Assembly (NCBI RefSeq): GCF_021190955.1
Contig: NZ_JAIOAO010000001.1
Span: 992,001 to 1,056,000, forward strand
Direction of reading: 5' to 3'
Length of the DNA: 64,000 nt
Source of the DNA: Parachryseolinea silvisoli
Lineage (GTDB): Bacteria > Bacteroidota > Bacteroidia > Cytophagales > Cyclobacteriaceae
Below the pieces are notes generated by a model. That model ran no database searches and was not told the origin of the DNA. It worked only from the letters and a program-made list of their open reading frames with translations. Positions 1 to 8,960 of this stretch are shown here, one piece after another. The translations under genes and the position numbers were made by a program. Position 1 is the first letter of the stretch, and each line of letters begins with the position of its first letter.

Positions 1-703
1 CCTCCCGGCGGAAGTCATACGTCTCCGCATTCGGATTCCGATATACCGGGGCATTCAGGTACAGACGCGCCAGCAATCCCCGCGCCGCGGATTTCGTGAT
101 CCGGCCGGGGCCGTTTGTATCGTCCAGCATCGCTTCCGCGGCCAGCAGATCCTGCTCGATATAGTTGACGGCCTCAGCGCCGCGAAGCACACGCGACCGT
201 ACATTGAGTGTGTCTTTGGACATCACGATACCGAAAAGATCCAGGCTTAACATAGAATAATAACCGCGCAGACCGCGCGCCTCGGCCAGGTATGCGTCTA
301 CCTGCTGACCTTCGCTTTGCAGGGCGCGAACGGTCGAAACGGCAATTACGGAACGCGTGATACCTTGCGAAATGTAATTCCAGGTATTGGTTATAGGGCC
401 GTTCATCGGCGTGTATGTATGCCGGTGCAAATCGATGTATATATTGTTATCACCCCAATCGGTACCGCCGCGGTAAGGCAGGATTGCTTCGTCTGTGGAG
501 ATTTCCTGCAGGGCAAAGTAGCGGGTATGCAGAAACACTTCCGATAGCGACGCATAGGCCGGTGCCAGGGTACCCGCGATAACATCACCGTTCGTCACAT
601 TGCCGGTGAGCGACTCGTCCAACACTTCTTCCTGCAGGTCTGTACAACCTTCTACAAGCACGACGCCCAAAAACAACATCAATACATATATATTCTTTCT
701 CAT
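1..703 (-). CDS. SusD/RagB-family outer-membrane lipoprotein (3' end beyond window)
   Basis: This leftward gene starts at the ATG complementary to 701-703 and stays open to the left edge, so only about the first 234 residues are visible. The start gives a hydrophobic leader ending in a lipobox (V-E-G-C), as expected for a surface lipoprotein. The body has the SusD style: an early run on a ligand-partner helix (SLSEVFLHTRYF), then a TPR-like helical stretch with A-E-A-R-G-L-R-G-Y-Y and, further on, A-A-R-G-L-L-A-R-L-Y-L-N. In the family, SusD caps the SusC barrel and binds the oligosaccharide or other large substrate. It lies 13 bases downstream of the susC-like gene, clearly one operon. The substrate cannot be told; no glycosidase is visible in the window beside it. 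Confidence 0.9.
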   Translation of the reverse strand, partial: MRKNIYVLMLFLGVVLVEGCTDLQEEVLDESLTGNVTNGDVIAGTLAPAYASLSEVFLHTRYFALQEISTDEAILPYRGGTDWGDNNIYIDLHRHTYTPMNGPITNTWNYISQGITRSVIAVSTVRALQSEGQQVDAYLAEARGLRGYYSMLSLDLFGIVMSKDTLNVRSRVLRGAEAVNYIEQDLLAAEAMLDDTNGPGRITKSAARGLLARLYLNAPVYRNPNAETYDFRRE

Positions 704-716
704 ACGCTGTGTACAA

Positions 717-3700
717 TTAAAATGAAACATTTAAACCGAACACGATTGAACGTGCTTTCGGATAGCTGGCGAAGTCGATGCCAAACGAATTTGCATCTTC
801 GATCCGGCGACCTTCTGCGTTTGCTTCCGGATCATAGCCCGAGTAATCGGTTATTACAAAGAGGTTTTGACCGGTAACCGACAGACGTAGCGACTTGATC
901 CAGTTACCGATTCCCAATGCCTCGGGACTAAAGTTATAGCCCAGGGAGGCGTTATTCAGACGCAGAAAAGCACCGTTTTCCAGATAGCGTGTCGATACGC
1001 TGTTGGCATTGGTAACGTCCTCGTTCGGATATCTGCTGGCCACATCGGTTGCATTTCGGCTCTTGTACAGCTGGGCGCGCGAGAAGTTCAGGTTCGCCGT
1101 ACCGTTGTAGATTTTGTTGCCGCTCAGACCGTTGAAGTTCACGGACAGATCGAACCCTTTGTAGGCAGCGCGCAGATAGAAGTTGTAAAGCTTGTCGGGA
1201 AGCGCTGTTCCGGAAACATAGCGGCTTTCACCATCTTCCTGGGGTTCAAGGTATGTACTAAAGCCGTCTTCGCCGATCCCGGTAAATTGCTGCAGGAAGA
1301 ACGTTCCAATGGGCTCGCCATTCATGTAGCCGTTTACGGAAGCCGAGGTCAGGCCGCTACCGGAAATACTGCCCGAAGGAATCAACGTAGCCGGCGAGTT
1401 GCGCACTTCGTTGTTAATGAATGTGATGTTACCGCCGACGTTGAAGGTGAAGTCAGCTCCGGTGTCATACCGATAGTCGAGCGCCAGTTCCGTACCTTCG
1501 TTGACGATTTCCATGTCTTTTACGTTGCGCCAGTAGAACAAGGCCGGCTGAATCGGGTCGGGCACCGTAACTTTCAGCAACACGTTGCTTGTTACCTTCC
1601 GGAAATAGTCTACCGAGCCTGTGAGTGCGCCATCCAAAAAGCCAAAGTCGAGTCCGATATCGGTCTGCTTGGAAACTTCCCATTGGAGATTCGGGTTCGC
1701 GTAGTTCTGAACGATCGTGCCTTGTGGTGCGGTACCGTCGGGGAAGAACGGGTAGCTGTAGCCCGCGCCGGTAGCAGTAACGTAGCGTGCAAACGAAGCT
1801 TTCGGCTCGATCTCCTGGTTGCCCGTTTGGCCCCAGCCCGCGCGCAGCTTCAGTGTGCTGACCGGGACGGTCGTCATGAACGGTTCCTCGGAGATGATCC
1901 AGCCCGCCGCAAACGAAGGGAAGGTACCATACTTGTTGTTGTCCCCGAACTTCGACGACCCATCCGTACGTACAGTGGCCGTCAGCAGATAGCGCTCTTT
2001 AAAGGTATAGTTAAGACGGCCGAAGAAAGACTGCAGTTCGTTCTTGACCGCTTTTCCCCACGGGCGGTTGTTATCTGTAGATCCCGTCATATCGATCTCA
2101 GAGCCAAGGCCGGCGTTATAGCGGGGCTCGATGCCGGAGATCGGGAAGGTGGAAATACTCCAGTAGCGCGTCTTTAGCGTGACCTTCTGGTATGAATGAC
2201 CTGCCAGCAATGTGAAGGCATGGTCCCCCTTCGAAAAATTATAGGTCAGATAATGCTCGATCAGGCTGTTCGTATTATTTGTGAAATACGAGTCCAGCCG
2301 ACCTTCCTGGGCGGGATACACGCTCGGCATGCGTTGTACGTCCTGAATCGCGCTGGTCATGTCGATACCGACATTAAGCTTGTACACCAGGCCTTCGATG
2401 ATGCGGAACGAAGGCGAGATATTACCGATGACACGGTTCGTCTCGGTGATGTCCTTATAGGTATTGAGCATCGCCAGCGGATTTATCGGGTCTTGCCGTT
2501 GGTAAATTCCGCCGACGCTGTCGTAGGCCGGCATGGTCGGATTCGCGGTAAGCGCTGTGTTGATCAGACTCGAAACCTCGGGGCGATCGTTGCGGGTGTG
2601 CGACGCGTTCAGGTTCAGGTCAACGGAAAGACGATCGTTCAATCCCTTTTGACTGACATTGATGCGGCCCGTGTAACGCTTCAGGTTGCTGTTCTTCAGA
2701 ATACCTTCCTGGTCTTGCATCCCAACCGATGCGTAATAGTTCATGTTTTCGGCACCGCCGAAAAATGCCACGTTGTGATCTTGTGTAGTACCTGTACGCG
2801 TGATCTGGTCCTGCCAATCGGTATTGCCGCCGAGATCGATTACCTCTGCGCCTGTCTGCGGCACCGCCTGGCGAAATTCGTCAGCGGAAAAAACATCGAT
2901 CTTACGGGCAAGTTTTGACACACCATAGCTCGCCGTGTACGTCACACCGGACTGCCCTTTTTTGCCGCGCTTGGTCGTGATCAGCACAACGCCGTTCGCG
3001 CCACGAGCACCATAAATAGCTGTCGCGGAAGCGTCTTTCAGCACGTCGATGGACGCGATGTCCTGCGGGTTGAGGAAGTTCAGCGGATTGGTCGTACCGC
3101 CGTTGTCAACCCCCATGCCGGCGGTGTTGCTGTTGTCCAGCGGTATGCCATCGACAACATACAATGGCGTGCTGCCGCTGCGTACGGTGCCGGGCCCCCG
3201 AACCGTGATGTTTTGCGCTGCCCCTGGCTCGCCGCTGGCAGACGTGATATTGACACCTGCTACTTTACCTTGCAGCAGCTGCTCTGCCGAGTTGATGATA
3301 CCTTTGTTGAAATCGTCGGCTTTGACCGAGCTTACGGCGCCCGTTATGTCGCGCTTGGTTTGCGTACCGTAGCCCACCACGACCACTTCGCCGAGCGTCG
3401 ATGCATCGGACACCAGCTGAATGTCGATGGTGCTCTGCGTACCCACCACGACCGATTGACTGACCGTGCCGACAAAGGTGAATACCAACACCGCGTTGGA
3501 AGATCCCACCGTCAGGCGATAGTCACCGTTGGTGTCTGTTACGGTACCATTTGTGGTACCTTTCTCCATTACGTTTACACCGGGCAGGACCGCGCCGGTT
3601 TCATCTGTAAGTTTACCTGTCACAGTCAGCGATTGCACCTGCTGCTGTAAAACAGCAGCGAACAACGGTCGCGGGCCCGGCCCTGCAAAAACGGCCAGCG

Positions 3701-3776
3701 CAACCGCTACGATATATTTATCGCAGCGACGTAGTAGACTGCCGCATTTTTGGATGCGTTCATAGATGTTTGCCAT
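717..3776 (-). CDS. SusC/RagA-family TonB-linked outer-membrane protein
   Basis: A 1019-residue TonB-dependent transporter. After an N-terminal segment with a hydrophobic export signal it has a carboxypeptidase-D-regulatory-like domain (about 50-120, GKLTDETGAVLPGVNV), the V-V-V-G-Y-G-T-Q SusC signature near 135, a plug domain with D-V-L-K-D-A-S-A-T-A-I-Y-G-A-R-G-A-N-G at about 245-265, and a long barrel ending in the aromatic terminus N-V-S-F. No STN domain is present, so signalling through an anti-sigma factor is not expected. It is the first gene of a two-gene operon with the SusD partner. It imports a nutrient across the outer membrane using TonB energy; substrate unknown. Confidence 0.96.
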   Translation of the reverse strand: MANIYERIQKCGSLLRRCDKYIVAVALAVFAGPGPRPLFAAVLQQQVQSLTVTGKLTDETGAVLPGVNVMEKGTTNGTVTDTNGDYRLTVGSSNAVLVFTFVGTVSQSVVVGTQSTIDIQLVSDASTLGEVVVVGYGTQTKRDITGAVSSVKADDFNKGIINSAEQLLQGKVAGVNITSASGEPGAAQNITVRGPGTVRSGSTPLYVVDGIPLDNSNTAGMGVDNGGTTNPLNFLNPQDIASIDVLKDASATAIYGARGANGVVLITTKRGKKGQSGVTYTASYGVSKLARKIDVFSADEFRQAVPQTGAEVIDLGGNTDWQDQITRTGTTQDHNVAFFGGAENMNYYASVGMQDQEGILKNSNLKRYTGRINVSQKGLNDRLSVDLNLNASHTRNDRPEVSSLINTALTANPTMPAYDSVGGIYQRQDPINPLAMLNTYKDITETNRVIGNISPSFRIIEGLVYKLNVGIDMTSAIQDVQRMPSVYPAQEGRLDSYFTNNTNSLIEHYLTYNFSKGDHAFTLLAGHSYQKVTLKTRYWSISTFPISGIEPRYNAGLGSEIDMTGSTDNNRPWGKAVKNELQSFFGRLNYTFKERYLLTATVRTDGSSKFGDNNKYGTFPSFAAGWIISEEPFMTTVPVSTLKLRAGWGQTGNQEIEPKASFARYVTATGAGYSYPFFPDGTAPQGTIVQNYANPNLQWEVSKQTDIGLDFGFLDGALTGSVDYFRKVTSNVLLKVTVPDPIQPALFYWRNVKDMEIVNEGTELALDYRYDTGADFTFNVGGNITFINNEVRNSPATLIPSGSISGSGLTSASVNGYMNGEPIGTFFLQQFTGIGEDGFSTYLEPQEDGESRYVSGTALPDKLYNFYLRAAYKGFDLSVNFNGLSGNKIYNGTANLNFSRAQLYKSRNATDVASRYPNEDVTNANSVSTRYLENGAFLRLNNASLGYNFSPEALGIGNWIKSLRLSVTGQNLFVITDYSGYDPEANAEGRRIEDANSFGIDFASYPKARSIVFGLNVSF

Positions 3777-4085
3777 AGGCTGATAGTTTGGTTATTGTGA
3801 TTGGAAGTTATGGAAGCTTTACTTTGATGCGTAAATCTGTGGTACCTATATTTTGGTGCGCAAAGAAGATCATTTGCTACGGGAGAGAAAAAAACACGTG
3901 TGTTATCGTTTTATGAACAAACCTTTACCGCACCTTCACATGTTTATTGAATGTTCATTCAATAAATCACAGCACTCGTTCACACCACCGGATCACGCCA
4001 TCCTTTATAAAGTTAATTAATATATTGTTAACATGAACATCCTACCGTACCTACTATATTGCCAGCTTTTAACTATTCCTGCCCC
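3777..4085. promoter_or_regulatory. Divergent intergenic region, susC-like versus phosphatase gene
   Basis: About 309 bases separate the two divergent starts and must hold both promoters. It is AT-rich near the phosphatase start. The one clear element is the long palindrome at 3943-3966, listed separately. No ORF worth calling was seen. Confidence 0.6.
3943..3966. promoter_or_regulatory. Perfect 11-bp inverted repeat, TetR-operator-like
   Basis: Two 11-base arms (TTTATTGAATG and its complement) flank a 2-base spacer. The core GAATGTTCATTC has the form typical of operators bound by TetR/AcrR-type dimers. It sits 167 bases from the susC-like start and 120 from the phosphatase start, so it could affect either. 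No TetR-type regulator gene is in the window, so the binding protein is unknown; the site could also be a simple cruciform. Confidence 0.5.
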
Positions 4086-5921
4086 ATGAAATACCTTCGT
4101 ATCGCACGCTTCAGCTGCCTTCTTTTTATAGCAACCGTGTGCCGTGCGCAACAATATTCCGGCACCGGGCTCATTCATGCACACAACGACTACGTGCATC
4201 CCATTCCGTTTCTGAATGCGTACTACCAGGAAGCAGCTTCGATCGAAGTGGATATATTCCTGCATAACGGCCAGCTGTGTGTGGCACACACCGACAAAGA
4301 GATCGATCCCAAAAAAACATTGGAGGCCCTGTACCTCCTGCCTTTGCAAGAGAAGGTTCGCTTTCACGGTGGGAAGGTGTATGCCAAAGACAAGCCACTG
4401 ACCCTGATGATCGATTTGAAAACGCCCGGTGCCACCACGGTCCCGGCGTTAGTCAAGGTATTACAGAAATATCCCACGCTGACCTCGTGCCCGTCGCTGA
4501 CCATTACCCTGAGCGGTAGTGTACCCGAACCGGCTACCTGGTCGTCATATCCCGCCTTTATTCACTTTGATGGCCGCCCCGCGGCGACCTACACGCCGGA
4601 GCAGCTTGCCCGCATCAGCATGATGAGTGACGACTTTTCGCGTTACACGATCTGGAACGGCAAGGGTGTGATCCTCTCACAAGATCGTAAAAAGATTGAG
4701 GATGTCATCCAGTCTGTGCATGCCCGTGGCAAGAAATTCCGTTTCTGGGCAACACCCGACGTGGTCAATGCCTGGATCACGCTGGGCAAACTGGGTGTGG
4801 ATTATATCGGCACGGATAAGGTGGTCGATCTGAACAAGTTTATGAAAGAGACGCCGCATGTGACCTTCACGAATGCCGATGTGCACCGTGTGGCTCCTGC
4901 GCCTGTATTGCCGGCCAGCACGGCAGTGGCCCGTAACATCATCTTCCTGATCGGTGACGGTATGGGCCTGGCGCAACAGTATGCCGGCTACACCGCCAAC
5001 CACGGCGCGCTTAACCTGTTCACCATGCCGGTGGTGGGGCTTTCGATTACAACATCGGCCGACCGTTATATTACGGACTCGGCTGCCGGCGCAACGGCCA
5101 TGGCGTCGGGCAAAAAAACTAACAACCGCGCGGTGGGTGTTGACTCGCTGAGTCGTCCCATTCCGTCTATCATCGCACCACTACGGCAACACGGTTTCCG
5201 TACGGGGGTTATCTCCACGGGCGACATTACCGACGCTACCCCTGCGGCCTTTTATGGGCATTCGGCTGACCGTGCCTCCAGCGAGGTGATTGCCGCTGAC
5301 TTCCTGAGCAGCGACATCGATGTGTTGATCGGTGCCGGCAGCGGCCATTTTTTACAACGCAAGGACGGCCGCGACCTGCGCGGCGAGCTGCAACAGAAGG
5401 GCTATACAGTCGCTACTGATGTTCGCACGCTCGACACGCTCCGGTCGTCGAAGTTTGTCTTGCTGGATAATACTATGGGGTTGTCGATGAAACAAGGTCG
5501 CGGTCACCTGCTGGCCACCACATTGGATAAAACCCTCCAGACCTTTAGCACGGGGCCGTCACCATTTTTTATTATGGCCGAAGGTGCTCAGATCGATTGG
5601 GGCGGCCACTCGAACGATATGGAGTACGTGGTGCGGGAGATGTTGAATTTTGACGAGGTGGTGGGCCGCGCGATGCAGTACGTCGCGAAACATCCGGAGA
5701 CGCTGCTGGTCGTTACGGCTGACCACGAAACAGGTGGGCTTACGCTGCTGGACGGTAATCTAAAGACAGGCGACGTTCGCGGCCACTTCAGCACGGACGA
5801 CCATACTGCCACGCCCGTCATAGTGTTTGCTTATGGCGCAGGAGCTTCCAATTTTGCCGGTGTCTACCAAAATACCGAGCTGTATAAAAAAATGCTGAAG
5901 GTACTGGGCATTCAGCCCTAG
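4086..5921 (+). CDS. Two-domain exported GDPD-like phosphodiesterase / alkaline phosphatase
   Basis: The start at 4086 is preferred because it begins a clean signal peptide (MKYLRIARF... VCRAQ); an upstream in-frame ATG at 4059 would spoil it. Residues about 25-255 resemble the AIM6/PI-PLC-like glycerophosphodiesterase fold: H-A-H-N-D at 31-35, then E-V-D and a later A-H-T. Residues about 285-610 are alkaline phosphatase: metal-binding I-G-D-G-M (289-293), nucleophile Ser in D-S-A-A-G (331-335), G-A-Q-I-D-W-G-G-H and A-D-H-E-T-G-G (from D546). The combination would cleave a phosphodiester and then release phosphate from the resulting monoester in the periplasm. It ends 4 bases from the convergent PaiB-like gene. 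Confidence 0.93.
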   Translation: MKYLRIARFSCLLFIATVCRAQQYSGTGLIHAHNDYVHPIPFLNAYYQEAASIEVDIFLHNGQLCVAHTDKEIDPKKTLEALYLLPLQEKVRFHGGKVYAKDKPLTLMIDLKTPGATTVPALVKVLQKYPTLTSCPSLTITLSGSVPEPATWSSYPAFIHFDGRPAATYTPEQLARISMMSDDFSRYTIWNGKGVILSQDRKKIEDVIQSVHARGKKFRFWATPDVVNAWITLGKLGVDYIGTDKVVDLNKFMKETPHVTFTNADVHRVAPAPVLPASTAVARNIIFLIGDGMGLAQQYAGYTANHGALNLFTMPVVGLSITTSADRYITDSAAGATAMASGKKTNNRAVGVDSLSRPIPSIIAPLRQHGFRTGVISTGDITDATPAAFYGHSADRASSEVIAADFLSSDIDVLIGAGSGHFLQRKDGRDLRGELQQKGYTVATDVRTLDTLRSSKFVLLDNTMGLSMKQGRGHLLATTLDKTLQTFSTGPSPFFIMAEGAQIDWGGHSNDMEYVVREMLNFDEVVGRAMQYVAKHPETLLVVTADHETGGLTLLDGNLKTGDVRGHFSTDDHTATPVIVFAYGAGASNFAGVYQNTELYKKMLKVLGIQP

Positions 5922-5925
5922 GCTG

Positions 5926-6546
5926 TTATTTACCGGGATGCGGATTACCGCGCATGTAGTCGGCAATCTGACGGGCCGCACCGTCGGTGCTGGCCGACAG
6001 CGTGTTGATAATGCGTTGCTGCTCTTGTTCCGTTTTATTTTGGCTGAGCTTCCTGCTGCCTTGCAGGTCGGTGACGACGATATCGAAGGGTACAATGCCG
6101 TTGAGCATCCGCAGCTTGTAGTCTTGCGACAGACCAGCCCATTGCTTACGATATCCTTCTTCGTAGGTATCAATCATTTTCTCCAATGCCTCGAAGGCCT
6201 GCTCCCGGTCGTTGATGATCGTGGCGGCGCCATAGGCATGCACGGCCACATAGTTCCAGGTGGGCACGCTCTGCTCGTTGTCGTAGTGCGTCGGCGAGAT
6301 GTAGGCGTGTGGCTCGCTAAAGATCACCAGGTTGACCCGGTCGACGATCTGGCGCCATTGTGTGTTGGCTTTGGCGAAGTGTGACGTGAGAACGACTTTA
6401 TCCTCGCGGGTTGACACGGCAAACGGCAGGTGCGTTGCCAGCGGCACGTTGTCTTTCGCCGTCACAATGGTAGCGAAGCTATAGTGTTTCATGAAGGCGA
6501 GCAGATCGGCGGTATCGGTAGCAGCAAATTGGTTCGGTATATACAT
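5926..6546 (-). CDS. PaiB-family FMN-binding negative transcriptional regulator
   Basis: A 206-residue protein of normal PaiB length. It begins M-Y-I-P-N-Q-F and carries the split-barrel FMN-binding fold typical of the family, including the A-T-H-L-P-F segment near residues 38-43, the T-Q-W-R segment near 65 and the T-W-N-Y-V-A-V-H-A-Y-G stretch after 115. The family is annotated as a repressor of sporulation and protease genes in Bacillus, but the biochemical role in Bacteroidota is not established and flavin binding may be the primary property. It is convergent with the phosphatase gene and about 35 bases downstream of the YdeI-like gene. Confidence 0.9.
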   Translation of the reverse strand: MYIPNQFAATDTADLLAFMKHYSFATIVTAKDNVPLATHLPFAVSTREDKVVLTSHFAKANTQWRQIVDRVNLVIFSEPHAYISPTHYDNEQSVPTWNYVAVHAYGAATIINDREQAFEALEKMIDTYEEGYRKQWAGLSQDYKLRMLNGIVPFDIVVTDLQGSRKLSQNKTEQEQQRIINTLSASTDGAARQIADYMRGNPHPGK

Positions 6547-6582
6547 ATATGGTTTTGATGCAGTGTTTTAAACGGAGCATGG

Positions 6583-7083
6583 CTACAAAAGTTTTGGGTC
6601 ATCCGCATCGAAACGTTTTAATCCAGCCTGCAACCTGTTCACGGTCCTGGCCAATCTTTCAATCTTCGTCTCCTCTTTTTTGGCAGTGTAGATCCAATCG
6701 ATGTAAGCCTTTTGTTCGGCTTCAGTGAGCGACTGATAGAATTTCCAGGCGGCGGGCTCGTCGCGCAGGCATTGAATCATTTCCCGTGGAGCTTTCACCG
6801 GTGTTTCATCAGGATACAGCGTGATGTGTACTGTATCGCCGGCTTCCTTCTTAATCCGTTTGCGAATCTCCGCTCTTACCGGCAGGAATAGTCGACCGTC
6901 GCGCATGGGCATCAGGTTGTATTGGCTGATCTCGTAGTCATCGATGGTGCCGTGTACTTTTACCATACCGAAGCGGCGCTTGACGTCGGGGGTGATGCCG
7001 GGCAGGCAAACAAATGTCCAGCCACCTTTGCCGGGGAAACGTTCCAGTGTAAACTTTTGATTAACGAGGGGCTTCGGTTTCAT
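6583..7083 (-). CDS. DUF1905 / YdeI-OmpD-associated family protein
   Basis: A 166-residue cytoplasmic protein with two parts: an N-terminal DUF1905 beta-rich segment (K-P-L-V-N-Q-K-F onwards, ending at the L-Y-P-D-E region near residue 95) and a C-terminal helical YdeI/OmpD-associated part with the conserved Y-I-D-W-I-Y-T-A-K-K-E-E-T-K sequence. Members are often called bacteriocin-protection proteins by transfer from one case, which is weak support for function here. It is probably co-transcribed with the PaiB-like gene downstream. Confidence 0.88.
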   Translation of the reverse strand: MKPKPLVNQKFTLERFPGKGGWTFVCLPGITPDVKRRFGMVKVHGTIDDYEISQYNLMPMRDGRLFLPVRAEIRKRIKKEAGDTVHITLYPDETPVKAPREMIQCLRDEPAAWKFYQSLTEAEQKAYIDWIYTAKKEETKIERLARTVNRLQAGLKRFDADDPKLL

Positions 7084-7392
7084 GTCGGTTCGACCGTGCT
7101 GATACTGTTGCCAAGATAAATGTTTGTTGTGACAGCCCGATGGTAAAAGATGTTTTTATGTAGATATTTTACCTCATGCTCAGGATAAAGTGTACCTAAT
7201 AGTGTAGCGCTATTCATTATAGTGTAGAAATTCCGTTGTGTATACGATTCTTCTGAAATCTTTCTCTTCTTCGAAATCCAATTCGCTTCACAACCTCGTA
7301 GTTACTTACACAAACTCGAGACTGGCAGCAGTTGTATGCTGATAGTAACGACTTCCGCGAGTATATTTTTTTAATTAAAACCTCTCTACACA
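7084..7392. promoter_or_regulatory. Divergent intergenic region upstream of the ferritin-like operon
   Basis: About 309 bases, AT-rich, with no convincing ORF. It holds a weak hairpin (GGTAAAA ... TTTTACC, 7142-7173), a direct repeat TAGTGTAG at 7200-7207 and 7220-7227 exactly 20 bases apart, and an AT run just before the ATG at 7393. The rightward promoter should be here. Confidence 0.5.
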
Positions 7393-8112
7393 ATGAACAA
7401 ATTAACGATTCCGAAAATCGTGCCGGGCATCCCACGTCCGCAGGGTTTCATGACACCATTGAAGCGCGGCGCGTTTCTGCGGTACCTCGGCGTCTCCGCT
7501 GCCGCCACAGGCATGCTGCTGGCAGGATGCAGTGACGATGATGGTGACAAAGCGCCCTCCAGCGTAGACCTGGGCAGTGGCGACACCGGTATTCTCAACT
7601 ATGCCTATTTGCTGGAGCAACTGGAAGCGGCCTTCTATGTAAAAGTGATCGACTCACCTTATGCCAACATGCCTGCCGAGGAAAAAACGTTGCTTATGGA
7701 AATACGCGACCATGAGCTTGCACATCGTGATTTCTTCAAGGCCGCACTGGGTAGCGCAGCAATTGCCGGCAATGTGGAATTTGACTTCAGTACGATTGAT
7801 TTCAGCAGCCGCTCCAGCGTACTGACTACTGCGCGTGCGTATGAAGACCTGGGCGTATCGGCCTATAATGGCGCCGGTGTTTTGCTGGAGAGCCCTGACT
7901 TTCTCCTGATCGCTGGTAAGATCGTGTCGGTGGAAGCACGTCATGCTTCGGCTATACGCGACCTGCTGAATCCTTTTACAGCTGCTTTCTCTGGCGACGA
8001 CGTTGTGACTCCGTCCAACGGGCTGGATCAGGCCAGACTTCCGGCGGACGTGCTTGCCATTGCCGGTACCTATGTTAAAACGATGGTCGTTTTTGACAAT
8101 CTCCCTTCTTAA
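7393..8112 (+). CDS. Exported ferritin-like domain lipoprotein
   Basis: A 239-residue protein. The N-terminus has a basic stretch, a hydrophobic segment and a lipobox (L-L-A-G-C, about 38-42), so it is likely a membrane-anchored lipoprotein. The rest is a four-helix ferritin-like domain: Y-L-L-E-Q-L-E-A-A-F-Y on helix 1, D-H-E-L-A-H-R-D-F-F on helix 2, and S-V-E-A-R-H-A-S-A-I-R on the last helix, which supply the E and ExxH di-iron ligands of the Ferritin_2 family. Likely a di-iron redox or iron-handling protein in the cell envelope. It is followed after 11 bases by a paralogue, so the two probably work together. Confidence 0.9.
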   Translation: MNKLTIPKIVPGIPRPQGFMTPLKRGAFLRYLGVSAAATGMLLAGCSDDDGDKAPSSVDLGSGDTGILNYAYLLEQLEAAFYVKVIDSPYANMPAEEKTLLMEIRDHELAHRDFFKAALGSAAIAGNVEFDFSTIDFSSRSSVLTTARAYEDLGVSAYNGAGVLLESPDFLLIAGKIVSVEARHASAIRDLLNPFTAAFSGDDVVTPSNGLDQARLPADVLAIAGTYVKTMVVFDNLPS

Positions 8113-8123
8113 CCCCTTGTAGC

Positions 8124-8909
8124 ATGAACTTATCACGTATATTCCACGCGATCGAATCGATCGACCCCGAAGTATATGAGCGTACGAGCAACCGTCGCTC
8201 CCTATTCAACAACCTCACCTCCGCTGGCGTCAAAGCAGCAGCGACGATACCCCTGATCGTGGGGAGCTCACTGAAGAGCGCTTATGGTAAAGGCAGCGCC
8301 TCGGTGGGCGATGTCCTTAATTATGCACTGACACTAGAGTATCTCGAGGATGCCTTTTACAAACAAGGACTTATGGCCGAGGGGTTAATACCCGAAAACC
8401 GTCGTGCCATCTTCCAGCAGATCAGCAAGCACGAAAGCGCGCACGTTGAATTCCTGCTTGGCGTGCTCGACTCGATGGATGTTACACCTGTATCGAAGCC
8501 CGAATTTGATTTCACGGCGAACGGCATGTATGAAACGGTATGGAGCAACTATGCTGTGTTCCTGACCCTGTCGCAGGCCTTTGAAGACACAGGAGTACGC
8601 GCCTACAAAGGCCGCGCTCAGGAGCTTGTCGGTCAAGCGGCGTTAACCGCGGCGCTGCAGATACATTCTGTAGAGGCGCGCCACGCGTCGATGATTCGCC
8701 GCCTGCGCGCGGAGAAGGGCTGGATCACCGGCGCCCAGACTAATGGCGCGCCCCCTGCCGTCTATGCCGGAGAAGACGTAACCATGCAAGGGACTGTTAA
8801 TGTTACCGGGCTCGGCTATACTACCGCAGCCGCGACGCAGGCATTTGACGAGCCGCTTACCCCCGACCAGGTGTTGGCCATTGCCGGGCCGTTTATCGTG
8901 GCTCCATAG
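8124..8909 (+). CDS. Second exported ferritin-like domain protein
   Basis: A 261-residue paralogue of the preceding protein, 11 bases downstream. The N-terminal 55 residues include a twin-Arg-free hydrophobic segment (G-V-K-A-A-A-T-I-P-L-I-V-G) with no lipobox Cys. Di-iron ligand motifs are kept: L-E-Y-L-E-D-A-F-Y, K-H-E-S-A-H-V-E-F and S-V-E-A-R-H-A-S-M-I-R. The C-terminus ends P-L-T-P-D-Q-V-L-A-I-A-G-P-F, close to the end of its partner (L-P-A-D-V-L-A-I-A-G-T-Y), supporting an old duplication. Such ferritin-like pairs are common in Bacteroidota, without an assigned reaction. Confidence 0.9.
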   Translation: MNLSRIFHAIESIDPEVYERTSNRRSLFNNLTSAGVKAAATIPLIVGSSLKSAYGKGSASVGDVLNYALTLEYLEDAFYKQGLMAEGLIPENRRAIFQQISKHESAHVEFLLGVLDSMDVTPVSKPEFDFTANGMYETVWSNYAVFLTLSQAFEDTGVRAYKGRAQELVGQAALTAALQIHSVEARHASMIRRLRAEKGWITGAQTNGAPPAVYAGEDVTMQGTVNVTGLGYTTAAATQAFDEPLTPDQVLAIAGPFIVAP

Positions 8910-8960
8910 TCAACACTTTTTAACTCAACTGCAGACCAATTATTTAAAATCAAAACTCAT

